Shown: positions 26,399-35,056 of the stretch, one piece after another
Numbering within the stretch: the first letter of the stretch is position 1
Layout: the number at the start of each line of letters is the position of its first letter
NCBI RefSeq assembly: GCF_900113655.1
Contig: NZ_FOQF01000017.1
Location: 1 to 64,000, forward strand
Direction of reading: 5' to 3'
DNA length: 64,000 bases
DNA from: Pseudobutyrivibrio sp. OR37
Lineage (GTDB): Bacteria > Bacillota > Clostridia > Lachnospirales > Lachnospiraceae
The notes under the pieces: model-generated
What the model was told of the DNA's origin: nothing
The model's database searches: none
The model's input: only the letters and a program-made list of their open reading frames with translations
Position numbers and translations under genes: made by a program

Positions 26399-27910
26399 CT
26401 ATGAATTTTTGTTGATTTTTGTGTCTTTTGCTAAAGTTAACTCGCACCAAAATTCAACTCCGTCTGGCATATTTTCCACTCCAAACTTCTCATGTAAAAG
26501 CTCCATTGTAGCCTTAACAACCGACAAACCTATACCGCTGCCGCCATATTCACGACTTCTAGCTTTATCGGCCTTATAGAATTTTTCCCAAATGCGCTTT
26601 ATATCCTTCTTGGAGATATTATTACCTGAATTGAATACACTAATTCGAACTTTTCCTTTTTTTACAAAATCATACCTAACATTAATTATGTTCTCGTTCA
26701 TAACATAATGGATAGCATTACTAATAAAATTGGTAATAACCTGCTCTACCAAAAATTCATCAGCATGAACATAGCACTCAGTCTTGTTAATAAAGGAGTA
26801 TTTTATATTTTGCGCCTCAAAATTAATTCTGTTGCTATCTACAATGCTATCTATCATTTCTGTCACATCGAAATCAACCAAATCCATATTCATCTGGCCA
26901 GCTTCAAGCTGATTTAAAATAAGCATTTCACGTACAAGTCGATTCATTTTATTGGCTTCATCGATGATAATATCCAGATATATCTGCCTACTGTTTTCAT
27001 CATCCATGATGCCCTCTTGTAAGCCCTCTGCATAACCTTGAATAAGAGCAATAGGTGTTTTAAGCTCATGAGAAACATTTGAAACAAATTCCTTTCTCAT
27101 GTTCTCCGTCTCTTCCTTCACCTCCAAATCATGCTTCAAGCTATCGTTAGCAGCCTTAAGTTGGGTAATTGCACGCTTTAAGGTGGTGGACATTTCGTTG
27201 ATATGCTCACCTAAATCATCTATTTCATTGTAAATACGTTGTGGAACATATTTTGCTTCAAAATCAAAATTAGAAATACGCTTTGTAATATCAATAAGAT
27301 TAATAAGTGGACTTGTAAATCTAGCCATCACAATATGACCTATGATAGCTGTAAATACAATAGCAACCATAGCCATGTGAAAGAAAAACTTATTTGTAAT
27401 GCCTGTCACATGATTCATAGAAGATTCAGTAGCGCTCACAAACAAAATATTTCCATCTGGCAAAACGCCTAGCATAACAAGATACTCTTCTTTTAAATCA
27501 GGAAATTGCTGTGTGAATATGGCGTAAGAATCTGTCCTCTTAATCACATCTACTGATTCATGATTTGAAAACATTGCATAGTTAAGCTGATTTAATAAAA
27601 TAGTAGAATCCGTATTGGATGAGACAAGTGGCTCCCCGTCAGCACCTGTAATAATGCAGGCAACTGAATACATTTCAAATAATGCTGCCGTCTCAGAAAG
27701 ATTTTCTTCCCCGTACAACTGGCCATTATCAATCCTTTCAGAAAGGATTTCATAAATAGCCTTCATATCTTTTCTTTTTTCATAAATATAATAATCGCCT
27801 AAAAAGCAGGATGACAGTACGCTAACCAGTACCAATGATACAAAAATGGTTGCAACTATCAATCCTACAATTTGGCGATTAATTTTTCTAGACTTTTGCG
27901 TCGACTTCAA
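26399..27910 (-). CDS. Sensor histidine kinase
   Basis: This is a 503-residue membrane kinase: TM1 about 13-36, an extracellular sensor of about 135 residues, TM2 about 174-196 and HAMP (about 197-250). HisKA follows with His281 in SNVSHELKTPIAL, then a HATPase domain with the N-box, GNNISKKDIKRIWEKFYK and YGGSGIGLSVVKATMELL. The start is a TTG inside the end of the response-regulator gene (23-nt overlap, with GGGGT upstream); no better ATG lies before TM1. The two form a cognate pair. The signal is unknown; the architecture is of the common OmpR-partner type. Confidence 0.92.
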   Translation of the reverse strand: MKSTQKSRKINRQIVGLIVATIFVSLVLVSVLSSCFLGDYYIYEKRKDMKAIYEILSERIDNGQLYGEENLSETAALFEMYSVACIITGADGEPLVSSNTDSTILLNQLNYAMFSNHESVDVIKRTDSYAIFTQQFPDLKEEYLVMLGVLPDGNILFVSATESSMNHVTGITNKFFFHMAMVAIVFTAIIGHIVMARFTSPLINLIDITKRISNFDFEAKYVPQRIYNEIDDLGEHINEMSTTLKRAITQLKAANDSLKHDLEVKEETENMRKEFVSNVSHELKTPIALIQGYAEGLQEGIMDDENSRQIYLDIIIDEANKMNRLVREMLILNQLEAGQMNMDLVDFDVTEMIDSIVDSNRINFEAQNIKYSFINKTECYVHADEFLVEQVITNFISNAIHYVMNENIINVRYDFVKKGKVRISVFNSGNNISKKDIKRIWEKFYKADKARSREYGGSGIGLSVVKATMELLHEKFGVENMPDGVEFWCELTLAKDTKINKNS

Positions 27911-28577
27911 ATTTATACCCCATGCCCCAAATAGTTTTGATGTAATTTCCTTTATCGTCTAACTTACTACGAAGCTTTTTAACGTGAGTATCAATTGTTC
28001 TCGCGTCTCCAAAATAATCATAATCCCATACATGATTAAGGATTTTTTCTCTTGAAAGTGCAATTCCTTCATTGTTAATGAAGTAATAAAGAAGTTCGAA
28101 TTCCTTGACAGAAAGCTCTACAGGATTTCCATCGTTTGTTGCCACATGAGCATCAACATCTAACTGGATGCCACCTGCTTCAACAACCTTCTTACCTATA
28201 GAATCATCTGTACTTCTACGAAGAACGGCATTAACTCTAGCCATAAGAATTTTTGGTGAAAATGGTTTATTAATGTATTCATCTGCACCAAGCTCAAAAC
28301 CATTTAGCACATCATTTTCTTCACCCTTAGCTGTAAGCATTAGAACTGGGATGGAAGAAGTTTCGCGGATTTCTTTCAGTACTGCAAAGCCATCTACTTT
28401 AGGCATCATGACATCTAAAATGATAAGAGCGATTTCGCTATCCATATAGAACATATCAAGAGCCTGCTCCCCGTTCTCTGCTTCGATTACTTCGTAATCT
28501 TCCCTTACTAAATAATCTTTGATTAACTTCCTCATTCGGCTTTCATCATCAGCCACAAGATTTTTGTTTTTTGACAT
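27888..28577 (-). CDS. OmpR-family response regulator
   Basis: This is a 229-residue DNA-binding regulator. The receiver domain has acidic pocket ADDE (9-12), phosphoacceptor Asp55 in LIILDVMMPKVDGF and Lys in MLTAKG. The C-terminal winged helix has VKEFELLYYFINNEG and TIDTHVKKLRSKL. The start at 28577 follows a GGGG-rich site. A longer frame upstream would overlap the preceding membrane protein gene. The phosphodonor is the overlapping histidine kinase. Target genes are not evident. Confidence 0.93.
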   Translation of the reverse strand: MSKNKNLVADDESRMRKLIKDYLVREDYEVIEAENGEQALDMFYMDSEIALIILDVMMPKVDGFAVLKEIRETSSIPVLMLTAKGEENDVLNGFELGADEYINKPFSPKILMARVNAVLRRSTDDSIGKKVVEAGGIQLDVDAHVATNDGNPVELSVKEFELLYYFINNEGIALSREKILNHVWDYDYFGDARTIDTHVKKLRSKLDDKGNYIKTIWGMGYKFEVDAKV

Positions 28578-28599
28578 AACACAACCCCATCCTTGAAAA

Positions 28600-29250
28600 T
28601 TATTGTCGTTGTAGTTCCTTCTCCGTGAGAGCCTTCTCTCTCTCATTAAGATCCTGCTCTCGTTGAGAAAGTTCCTGTTCCCACGATGAATACTCGTCTA
28701 AGATTTTATCTTCATAGTCAAGTATCGTTGGACTGTTAATCGTAGAGTTTACGAAAAACATTCCTATTACACATAACAATAAAGTTATGCAAAGGACTAA
28801 TAAAATCCTATTAATGAGCTTCAGCCTTTTGATGATCGCCTGGTCTGAAGAACTCACAATAGATTTATCGGCTTTTTCTTTCTTCGCTTTAGGCTTTTTA
28901 TCTGGTTTTTCTTTAGGAGTGACCTCTTCCGTTGAAGTTTTTTCCTCCTTAGGAACCTGCGTTGGCTTTGAAGGCTCAGACTGTTCGATAGTATAAACTT
29001 CTGGCACTTCCTCTTCCGTAAAAACCCCTGAACCAACAAGATTTTGCCTAAGTTGAGATAAGAAACTCATACCTATCTCAGTGGAAAAAAGCCTTTGCTT
29101 CAAGAGCTTTTTGTAAACAGTAAGTACACCATTTTCATCTAAGTCTTTGATTTGTGCCAGGATATACTCTACTTGCTTAAGCTCTTTGGCGGCTTTTTTT
29201 GCTTTATTCTCATCGTCGAAAATGTACCCACCAATATTGTACTTAGCCAT
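28600..29250 (-). CDS. Small single-pass membrane protein, unknown function
   Basis: This 216-residue protein is not a known family to me. The N-terminal half (1-80) is helical and soluble. Residues 85-130 are a Lys/Glu/Pro-rich, probably unfolded linker. One membrane helix lies at about 147-170 (ILLVLCITLLLCVIGMFFV). The C-terminal part is a charged coiled coil with repeated REQDLNEREKALTEKELQ. It starts after AAAAGGA. It ends 22 nt before the response regulator and on the same strand, so it may be co-transcribed with the two-component system and could be an accessory sensor. Confidence 0.6.
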   Translation of the reverse strand: MAKYNIGGYIFDDENKAKKAAKELKQVEYILAQIKDLDENGVLTVYKKLLKQRLFSTEIGMSFLSQLRQNLVGSGVFTEEEVPEVYTIEQSEPSKPTQVPKEEKTSTEEVTPKEKPDKKPKAKKEKADKSIVSSSDQAIIKRLKLINRILLVLCITLLLCVIGMFFVNSTINSPTILDYEDKILDEYSSWEQELSQREQDLNEREKALTEKELQRQ

Positions 29251-29322
29251 GTTAATCCTTTTTTACAATTCTTATATAGTTATTTTAGCAATTTACATTA
29301 TAAAAATCTATCTTTATATTAA

Positions 29323-30558
29323 TTAATTTTGTTTTATTTTTACAAGTCCATAAATTGATAAGGCAACACCACCTAAAGTTACTATTGTTCCAAACCATAA
29401 TGAAAATGTAACGCCACACAATCTAATTAAAATTCCACCGATAATACTTGATAAAAGATTGCTTAAAGTCATCGCTACTGTAACAAAAGCCTGGCCCTTT
29501 ACTGCATCCTTCTTTGACATGATTTCGTCCACAAAGTGAACTGATGCTGGAATAAAAATAGCAAAAGCCAGCGCCTGAAAAATCATACTGAAATACAACA
29601 TTCCAACAGAGGTTGCAACTGTAGTAGCGAATATCTTTACAAGATAAAACACGGCTGAAATTGAAAGTAGTTTTTTCGAGCCAAACCAATCTTTAAGCTT
29701 AGTAAAGAAAATCATAGCTGGTAGCTCTACAATAGCCTGAAGCGCTAAAAGTCCACCAGTATCTGCCTCATCTCCACCTACATTTACAGTGATTTGGAAA
29801 AGGAAATTATTGATAAGCACATGACCAAAATAAAATCCCATAACACCGACCAAGAACAAGAAGAATATTCTATATTTTTCAATGAAATTCTTAATAGAAT
29901 TTATATCAAAAGAATCTGAGGTGGTTGTAGTGGTCTCAAATGGATCATACTCTTTTTTAGGATCCTTGCCTGTATTTTTAAGCTCAAAATAAATCCAGAT
30001 AACATTAGCTACAAATAAAACAGTAACAATAAGACCTAGAACTGTTGCTGCCTTTTCTGAAGCCACCTTCATAAGATTACCTGCAATCAAACTCATTATA
30101 AAAAAGAAAAATGAACCACTAGCACGGGCAACTCCATAATTCATGTGAATATCATATTTTTCAATATGAAAATTCAATGCATTCAAAAATGGTTGCATAA
30201 TTGTAGCAATCATTGCTGCTATTAAGAAGGTAAAACCTGTGGCAAAGCCCTTTTCATCTGTACCAACACCAAATAACAAATCAATTACAAGTAATACACC
30301 TAAAACAGCTAAAACATCAATCACATTAAAGCGAGTGCTTTTATCTGTCTCAACTGAAATTAGCTGTTGCAATACACTTGCCAAAAGATAGGCAATGGCA
30401 AACAACGCTCCTATTCCCACTGTGCTATAGCCCCTGTTTGACAGATACGCAGAGCCTAAGCTGATGGTGCAACACACAATCATCCAGTACAATCCCTGAA
30501 TGGTGATGTAGGATAGATTTAATCTTAATTCTAGTGACTCTTTAATCTTGTAAATCAT
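29323..30558 (-). CDS. MFS permease (LacY/nucleoside-symporter-like)
   Basis: This 411-residue protein has about 12 hydrophobic segments, split by a cytoplasmic loop near 200-225 (KNTGKDPKKEYDPFE). It starts with LNLSYITIQGLYWMIVCCTISLGSAYLSNRG, the style of the MFS_1_like/LacY-type branch that carries sugars, nucleosides or phenylpropionate. Substrate cannot be told from sequence. GGAG precedes the ATG. It is divergent from the EEP-type phosphoesterase with a 104-bp AT-rich shared promoter region. Confidence 0.8.
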   Translation of the reverse strand: MIYKIKESLELRLNLSYITIQGLYWMIVCCTISLGSAYLSNRGYSTVGIGALFAIAYLLASVLQQLISVETDKSTRFNVIDVLAVLGVLLVIDLLFGVGTDEKGFATGFTFLIAAMIATIMQPFLNALNFHIEKYDIHMNYGVARASGSFFFFIMSLIAGNLMKVASEKAATVLGLIVTVLFVANVIWIYFELKNTGKDPKKEYDPFETTTTTSDSFDINSIKNFIEKYRIFFLFLVGVMGFYFGHVLINNFLFQITVNVGGDEADTGGLLALQAIVELPAMIFFTKLKDWFGSKKLLSISAVFYLVKIFATTVATSVGMLYFSMIFQALAFAIFIPASVHFVDEIMSKKDAVKGQAFVTVAMTLSNLLSSIIGGILIRLCGVTFSLWFGTIVTLGGVALSIYGLVKIKQN

Positions 30559-30662
30559 AACATCTCCTTGAATTTTTCTTTAATATATTATGAAAAAACA
30601 TAATTCTACATATTTTTATGATATATTAATCATACCTTTAATAAATAAGAAAGGAAACAAAT

Positions 30663-31745
30663 ATGTTAAAAAAAATCATTAAATCAATATTAATTGTAAT
30701 CTTGGCAATTATTATTTTCTTAGCCGCATACGTGGCTTATGTTCTTTTATCTTATCATCGTATTGAAGATAATTTGAAGCTTGATGTAAATGGCGATGCA
30801 GCTGAAGCTACCCTTAAAACTGAGGAGCTTTATCGAATCACATCTGCCAACTTAGGCTTTGGTGCTTATTCCGATGATTACTCCTTCTTTATGGATGGCG
30901 GAACTGAATCCTGGGCTTATTCAAAGGAAGCTGTACATGAAAACATCGCTGGTTCCATGGATAGCATTCTTAGCCTTTCTCCAAACCTGATGCTCTTCCA
31001 GGAGGTAGACCTCGATTCCACCCGAAGCTATCATGTAGATGAGGAAGCTCTAATTGTTGATGCCCTAAAGGAGGCTGGCACTGGTGATGTAAATTATACT
31101 TTTGCAATCAATTATGACAGCCCATTTTTACTTTATCCATTTACTCAGCCTCATGGTAAATCAAAGGCTGGATTACTTACAGTTTCACCAGCAACTATCA
31201 CTGATTCTTATCGTAAATCTCTTCCAATTGAGGAAGGACTTTCAAAGCTTATCGACCTTGATAGATGCTATTGCAAAAACTACATCGAACTTGAAAACGG
31301 CAAGCAGCTAGTGCTTTATAATGTACATCTTTCTGCATATACTACAGACCCATCTACAGCAACAAACCAGGTGGTTATTTTAAATGAAGATATGCTGGAG
31401 GAATACAACAAGGGCAATTACATTATCGCCGGTGGCGATATGAATAAGGATGTATTAGGTGATTCATCAGCCTATTTCGGAACTACAAGTACCGAAAACT
31501 GGGCTCAGCCAATCCCTGATGGATTATTAGACGATGTATTCACACTTGTTGGTCCAATTGATGAATCAAATCCTGTTCCATCCTGCCGTAATGCCGATTC
31601 ACCATATACAAAGGATTCCTTTGTACTTACAATTGATGGCTTTATCGTATCTTCGAATGTAGAGGTGCTTAAGGCAAATGTTTTAGACACAGGCTTTAAA
31701 TATTCAGATCATAATCCAGTTTACATGGATTTCATTCTTAAATAA
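30663..31745 (+). CDS. Membrane-anchored endonuclease/exonuclease/phosphatase-family protein
   Basis: This is a 360-residue protein with an N-terminal membrane anchor (about 5-27) and an extracellular EEP domain. The catalytic set of the DNase I-like fold is visible: LFQEVDL (metal-binding Glu), YNVHLSAY, GGDMNKD (the GDxN motif) and YSDHNPVYMDF (the SDH motif). Such proteins cut phosphodiesters of DNA, phospholipids or nucleotides; the substrate here is unknown. AAAGGA precedes the ATG. The stop codon abuts the stop of the convergent gene with no base between. Confidence 0.85.
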   Translation: MLKKIIKSILIVILAIIIFLAAYVAYVLLSYHRIEDNLKLDVNGDAAEATLKTEELYRITSANLGFGAYSDDYSFFMDGGTESWAYSKEAVHENIAGSMDSILSLSPNLMLFQEVDLDSTRSYHVDEEALIVDALKEAGTGDVNYTFAINYDSPFLLYPFTQPHGKSKAGLLTVSPATITDSYRKSLPIEEGLSKLIDLDRCYCKNYIELENGKQLVLYNVHLSAYTTDPSTATNQVVILNEDMLEEYNKGNYIIAGGDMNKDVLGDSSAYFGTTSTENWAQPIPDGLLDDVFTLVGPIDESNPVPSCRNADSPYTKDSFVLTIDGFIVSSNVEVLKANVLDTGFKYSDHNPVYMDFILK

Positions 31746-32951
31746 TTATGCGTCTAATTTGTTGCTTGAGCTTGTTCCACAAAGCTTATCAACAGACTTG
31801 ATGATTTCCTGAATTTCAGGTAGATAGTGCTCATGGCTTATCATGAGCCTATCTATTTCATCACGTTCTTCCTGGACGATTCTGCGATGATCTTCTAATC
31901 TCTCCCTTATCTTTTTACGACGAGTAACAAGTCTATGCCTGCAATCAGCCATCTCCTGTCTATCTATAAGTGCGTTAATCTGGTTTATCCAAATCTTGTC
32001 GTCTGCAAGTCCAAGGCTTGCTAATATTGAAGCAAGCTTGTTACTGTAGAACTCTAAATCCTCATTGTTTTCTAAGTACCTGATTTGATCACGAACCTTG
32101 TCCTGATACTGCTCCCAAACATATTGAAGCTCGGCTGCATTATTTACATAGTATTTATCCTTAGAATACTCAACGCTGTTTGTTACATTCACATATTTCA
32201 TGCGTTCTACGTTTAGCATACTTATGGATTGATTTAAATGGATTATTGCGAATTTCTTTTCCCTGGCTATTTTGTTTTGTCTTAGGAAAACTATAAAACC
32301 GCTTACAGCGCAGATAAATAAAACCGCAAAAACCCAAATAGAAATATCTACATCTGTAGCAGTATTCATGGTTACCAAAAGGATGATAAGAGTCATAAAG
32401 GAAACCATGATTGCCACAGCCATCCTTCTAAAAAGCTTCACCTGATATTGAAGCTCCTCCCGCTCTATCTCCCATCTGCTTTTTTCCCCTTCCAAATAAG
32501 ACAGATTTCTTTTCAATTTAGCCTGATATATTTCATCAGATGTGAAACGATTGATGATTTCTGGCATATTATCCTCTTCTTCAGAAATCACTTCAAATTG
32601 TTCATCAGATATATTTCGCTGGATAGCTCTTGCATTTACAAGATTCTCCTCCAGCTCAACTATTTTAGATGCAGTGGAACGCAAATCCTTCGCCTTATCC
32701 TTTGGAAGATTTTCGATTGTCTTAATATCATTAAGATATCTGGTAACAATACGATACTCCAGCTTTTGACGTTCCATTGCCTTTGTGCTAGCTATGATTT
32801 GCTCGCAGGAATCAAGAATATAACGTTCCAGCTTTTTAGGATCATCTACACTGCCCAAACCTTCGATTTGGGTGTAAACCCTGTTAAAAGCGTCGTCAAT
32901 TCTTGCTGCTCTTTCTTCTTTTTTCTTTTTGTTGTTAAAAAAGAATCCCAT
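31746..32951 (-). CDS. Coiled-coil membrane protein of the DUF5716/DUF5717 locus
   Basis: This is a 401-residue protein that I do not recognise. Residues 1-175 are highly charged helices. Two membrane helices (about 177-196 and 203-223) form a short hairpin (TATDVDIS outside), and residues 225-401 are again charged helices typical of coiled coil. Both termini are therefore likely cytoplasmic. It is the last gene of a four-gene minus-strand set with a TPR-like protein, an actin/Hsp70-like ATPase and the 1178-residue protein. GGGGAGAAG precedes the ATG. It could anchor the soluble partners to the membrane; this is inference. Confidence 0.6.
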   Translation of the reverse strand: MGFFFNNKKKKEERAARIDDAFNRVYTQIEGLGSVDDPKKLERYILDSCEQIIASTKAMERQKLEYRIVTRYLNDIKTIENLPKDKAKDLRSTASKIVELEENLVNARAIQRNISDEQFEVISEEEDNMPEIINRFTSDEIYQAKLKRNLSYLEGEKSRWEIEREELQYQVKLFRRMAVAIMVSFMTLIILLVTMNTATDVDISIWVFAVLFICAVSGFIVFLRQNKIAREKKFAIIHLNQSISMLNVERMKYVNVTNSVEYSKDKYYVNNAAELQYVWEQYQDKVRDQIRYLENNEDLEFYSNKLASILASLGLADDKIWINQINALIDRQEMADCRHRLVTRRKKIRERLEDHRRIVQEERDEIDRLMISHEHYLPEIQEIIKSVDKLCGTSSSNKLDA

Positions 32952-32971
32952 ATACTTCTCCCCAAATACAA

Positions 32972-33802
32972 TTAAATTCTACATAATTTTATGTATTCAT
33001 TTTTCCAGTTTTGAATAACATTATTAATGGTTTCTGATGTCTCTTCAGTGTTGTTTCCGTTTAGCATGTCATTTATCGTATTATCAAAACCAATAATATC
33101 TTCCTTTGAAGTAGCCCTGCTAACTACCTGCAGAACTTCCTCAACATCGGTTCTCGGAACCTGATATTTTAAAACGTAATCATCAAATGCTGCCTTATCC
33201 TTGGCACATCTGGCAGAATATAATAGTTGATATAGTGTCTGCTTTTTCAGATTACGTTTGTAGCCTTCATCAAAGCATCTGATGGCCTCCTCGAAGAAAA
33301 ACAGCTTTGCAAAAGCGCAGCCAAGATTGTGATAAACATCCCCTTCTACAACACGTGGCATGGTTCTTGCAATATCCTCTGAAAGCAATATTTCATATTC
33401 ATAAATAGCATCTACAAGCTTTCCCGATGCCATCAATCTATCTGCTCTAAGCTTTCTGCGTTCAGCTTCGGATTTATTTTCGAAGGTAGCTATGATGGTC
33501 AAGGCATCCTTAATCTCTTTATTAGAAGCATAGCCATTTGCACTAAGTATATGACCTACGAAAATATGTAAAGGTGAATTGTTCTGAACCATGGTGTGTA
33601 ATTCCTTTGCCAAATTTGGCATTTTAAGCTCACGACCAATCCAGTTACATAGTTCTGTATTCATCAGCTTACTAGAAAGCAAATAAACATTATTTATTAT
33701 GTAATAGCTAAGCTCCTCTAAGGAATAAACATTCAAGGATACTTCCTCAATATAGTAAGGAGAAGCTGCTATGGAATTTTTGCAATAAATTAAAGTACTC
33801 AT
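32972..33802 (-). CDS. TPR-like helical protein of the DUF5716/DUF5717 locus
   Basis: This is a 276-residue cytoplasmic protein. The middle part (about 125-215) reads like tetratricopeptide repeats (LVDAIYEYEILLSEDIAR..., VYHNLGCAFAKLFFFEEAIRCFDEGYKRN). The N-terminal part is helical with no recognised domain. The start overlaps the ATPase stop by one base, so the two are translationally coupled and probably made in fixed ratio. The next gene follows after 20 nt. A role as adaptor of the ATPase is inferred from coupling and the repeat type. Confidence 0.65.
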   Translation of the reverse strand: MSTLIYCKNSIAASPYYIEEVSLNVYSLEELSYYIINNVYLLSSKLMNTELCNWIGRELKMPNLAKELHTMVQNNSPLHIFVGHILSANGYASNKEIKDALTIIATFENKSEAERRKLRADRLMASGKLVDAIYEYEILLSEDIARTMPRVVEGDVYHNLGCAFAKLFFFEEAIRCFDEGYKRNLKKQTLYQLLYSARCAKDKAAFDDYVLKYQVPRTDVEEVLQVVSRATSKEDIIGFDNTINDMLNGNNTEETSETINNVIQNWKNEYIKLCRI

Positions 33803-35043
33803 TACTCTCCCTTCAAGGAAATAGTATGTGTCCAGCTCTTGCCTGATGCAGGAGTGATTTCACCAAATCCTAAATCCGTAATTACGATAGAAATCGCCAC
33901 ATCTGAAACAGGTCTTGCCTCTATACGAAGCCTTGTAGTACGATTTTCACGCTTTGGCAAATCGGATAATTCCAGTAAATCCGTGTGAACCTCTCTTGAC
34001 TCGGGGCGCTGAAGATAAAACTCTATTTCAGGCTCTCCATCAAGAATCACTTCACATTCACCCTTGGCATCATACCAGCTTTGACCTGCATCAATCAGTG
34101 TGAAAAATTTCATTACATTGTTTTCTAATATTTTTATAGAAAGATTTAGCTTTAAATCATTATCGCCAATGAAGATAAATGGCCAGTCACGTTTACCGTC
34201 CTTTACATAGCCTGCGTAGCATGCACCCTTTGAATAAAGATTCTTTCCAAGAAAAACCTTACGGCCCTTACATAATCTGGAAAGACTAACCTTCATCCAG
34301 TCTCCGTCAAATCCATCTCCAACTAGATATACTGAAGAAAACAATTTGCTGCCAAATGTATCTGCAATGATTTCGTCAAACATTTCATCCTTGTTTTCAT
34401 TGATATCACCATGATTAACTACATCCAAAGTGATAAGCTGAGGGCGGGTGGTTTGATTTCTGTTCATTACTACAGAAACCATATTTGAGCCGCTGTAATC
34501 AAATAGAGCCACACTATACAGAAACAGCTCTGGCTTGCCAGAAAGAGCGTAATAATAAAAGCACTCATTTCTGTCTATAAGCATAATTCTTTTAGAATCA
34601 ATCTTAAGCATTGAAGCCACATAATTCATCAGCTCCATAACCTCAAGATTTACCTGCTCAACACAAATAATCAGCTTCTCTATTTCTCCCATGGCAGCCA
34701 TTGGACCTGGAATGGAAAAAAGCTTGTTAAAGTAGATTACAAGAAGATCCTTGGCCTGGTAAGTTTCAGAATCTAAAAATACCTGCTGGCCTCTAAGTGC
34801 AAGGTTAAATAAATCCTCCACCATAACAGCTTCCTTGACTCTGCTTTTAAGGATTGCTTCCTCACCAAAGAACCATTGGCCCATTCCATTACGCTTGGCA
34901 AGCACTGTAGGAATTGAATAGTTTTCCTCTCCCAAAACTGTGCTCACAGTAGTAGGCTCATCCATATTCGATTTGTAAATGCTAAGTACTGTGTTTCTGG
35001 AATTAATATCTATTCCAACATAAGCACCCTGGGAATTACTCAT
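33802..35043 (-). CDS. Actin/Hsp70-fold ATPase-like protein (DUF5716-type)
   Basis: This is a 413-residue protein. The N-terminus YVGIDINSRNTVLSIYK resembles the phosphate-1 loop of Hsp70/actin ATPases, followed by SIPTVLAKRNGMGQWFFGEEA as in Hsp70 (the IPSxV...GxxA pattern). ALFDYSGSNMVSVVM could be phosphate 2 and SSVYLVGDGFDGDW the adenosine motif. The glycine-rich loops are degenerate, so ATP hydrolysis is uncertain. The C-terminal 80 residues are beta-rich, in the place of an Hsp70 substrate domain. I believe this is Pfam DUF5716, from memory. It follows the 1178-residue gene by 13 nt and overlaps the TPR-like gene. Confidence 0.65.
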   Translation of the reverse strand: MSNSQGAYVGIDINSRNTVLSIYKSNMDEPTTVSTVLGEENYSIPTVLAKRNGMGQWFFGEEAILKSRVKEAVMVEDLFNLALRGQQVFLDSETYQAKDLLVIYFNKLFSIPGPMAAMGEIEKLIICVEQVNLEVMELMNYVASMLKIDSKRIMLIDRNECFYYYALSGKPELFLYSVALFDYSGSNMVSVVMNRNQTTRPQLITLDVVNHGDINENKDEMFDEIIADTFGSKLFSSVYLVGDGFDGDWMKVSLSRLCKGRKVFLGKNLYSKGACYAGYVKDGKRDWPFIFIGDNDLKLNLSIKILENNVMKFFTLIDAGQSWYDAKGECEVILDGEPEIEFYLQRPESREVHTDLLELSDLPKRENRTTRLRIEARPVSDVAISIVITDLGFGEITPASGKSWTHTISLKGE

Positions 35044-35056
35044 AACTTATCCTGCC

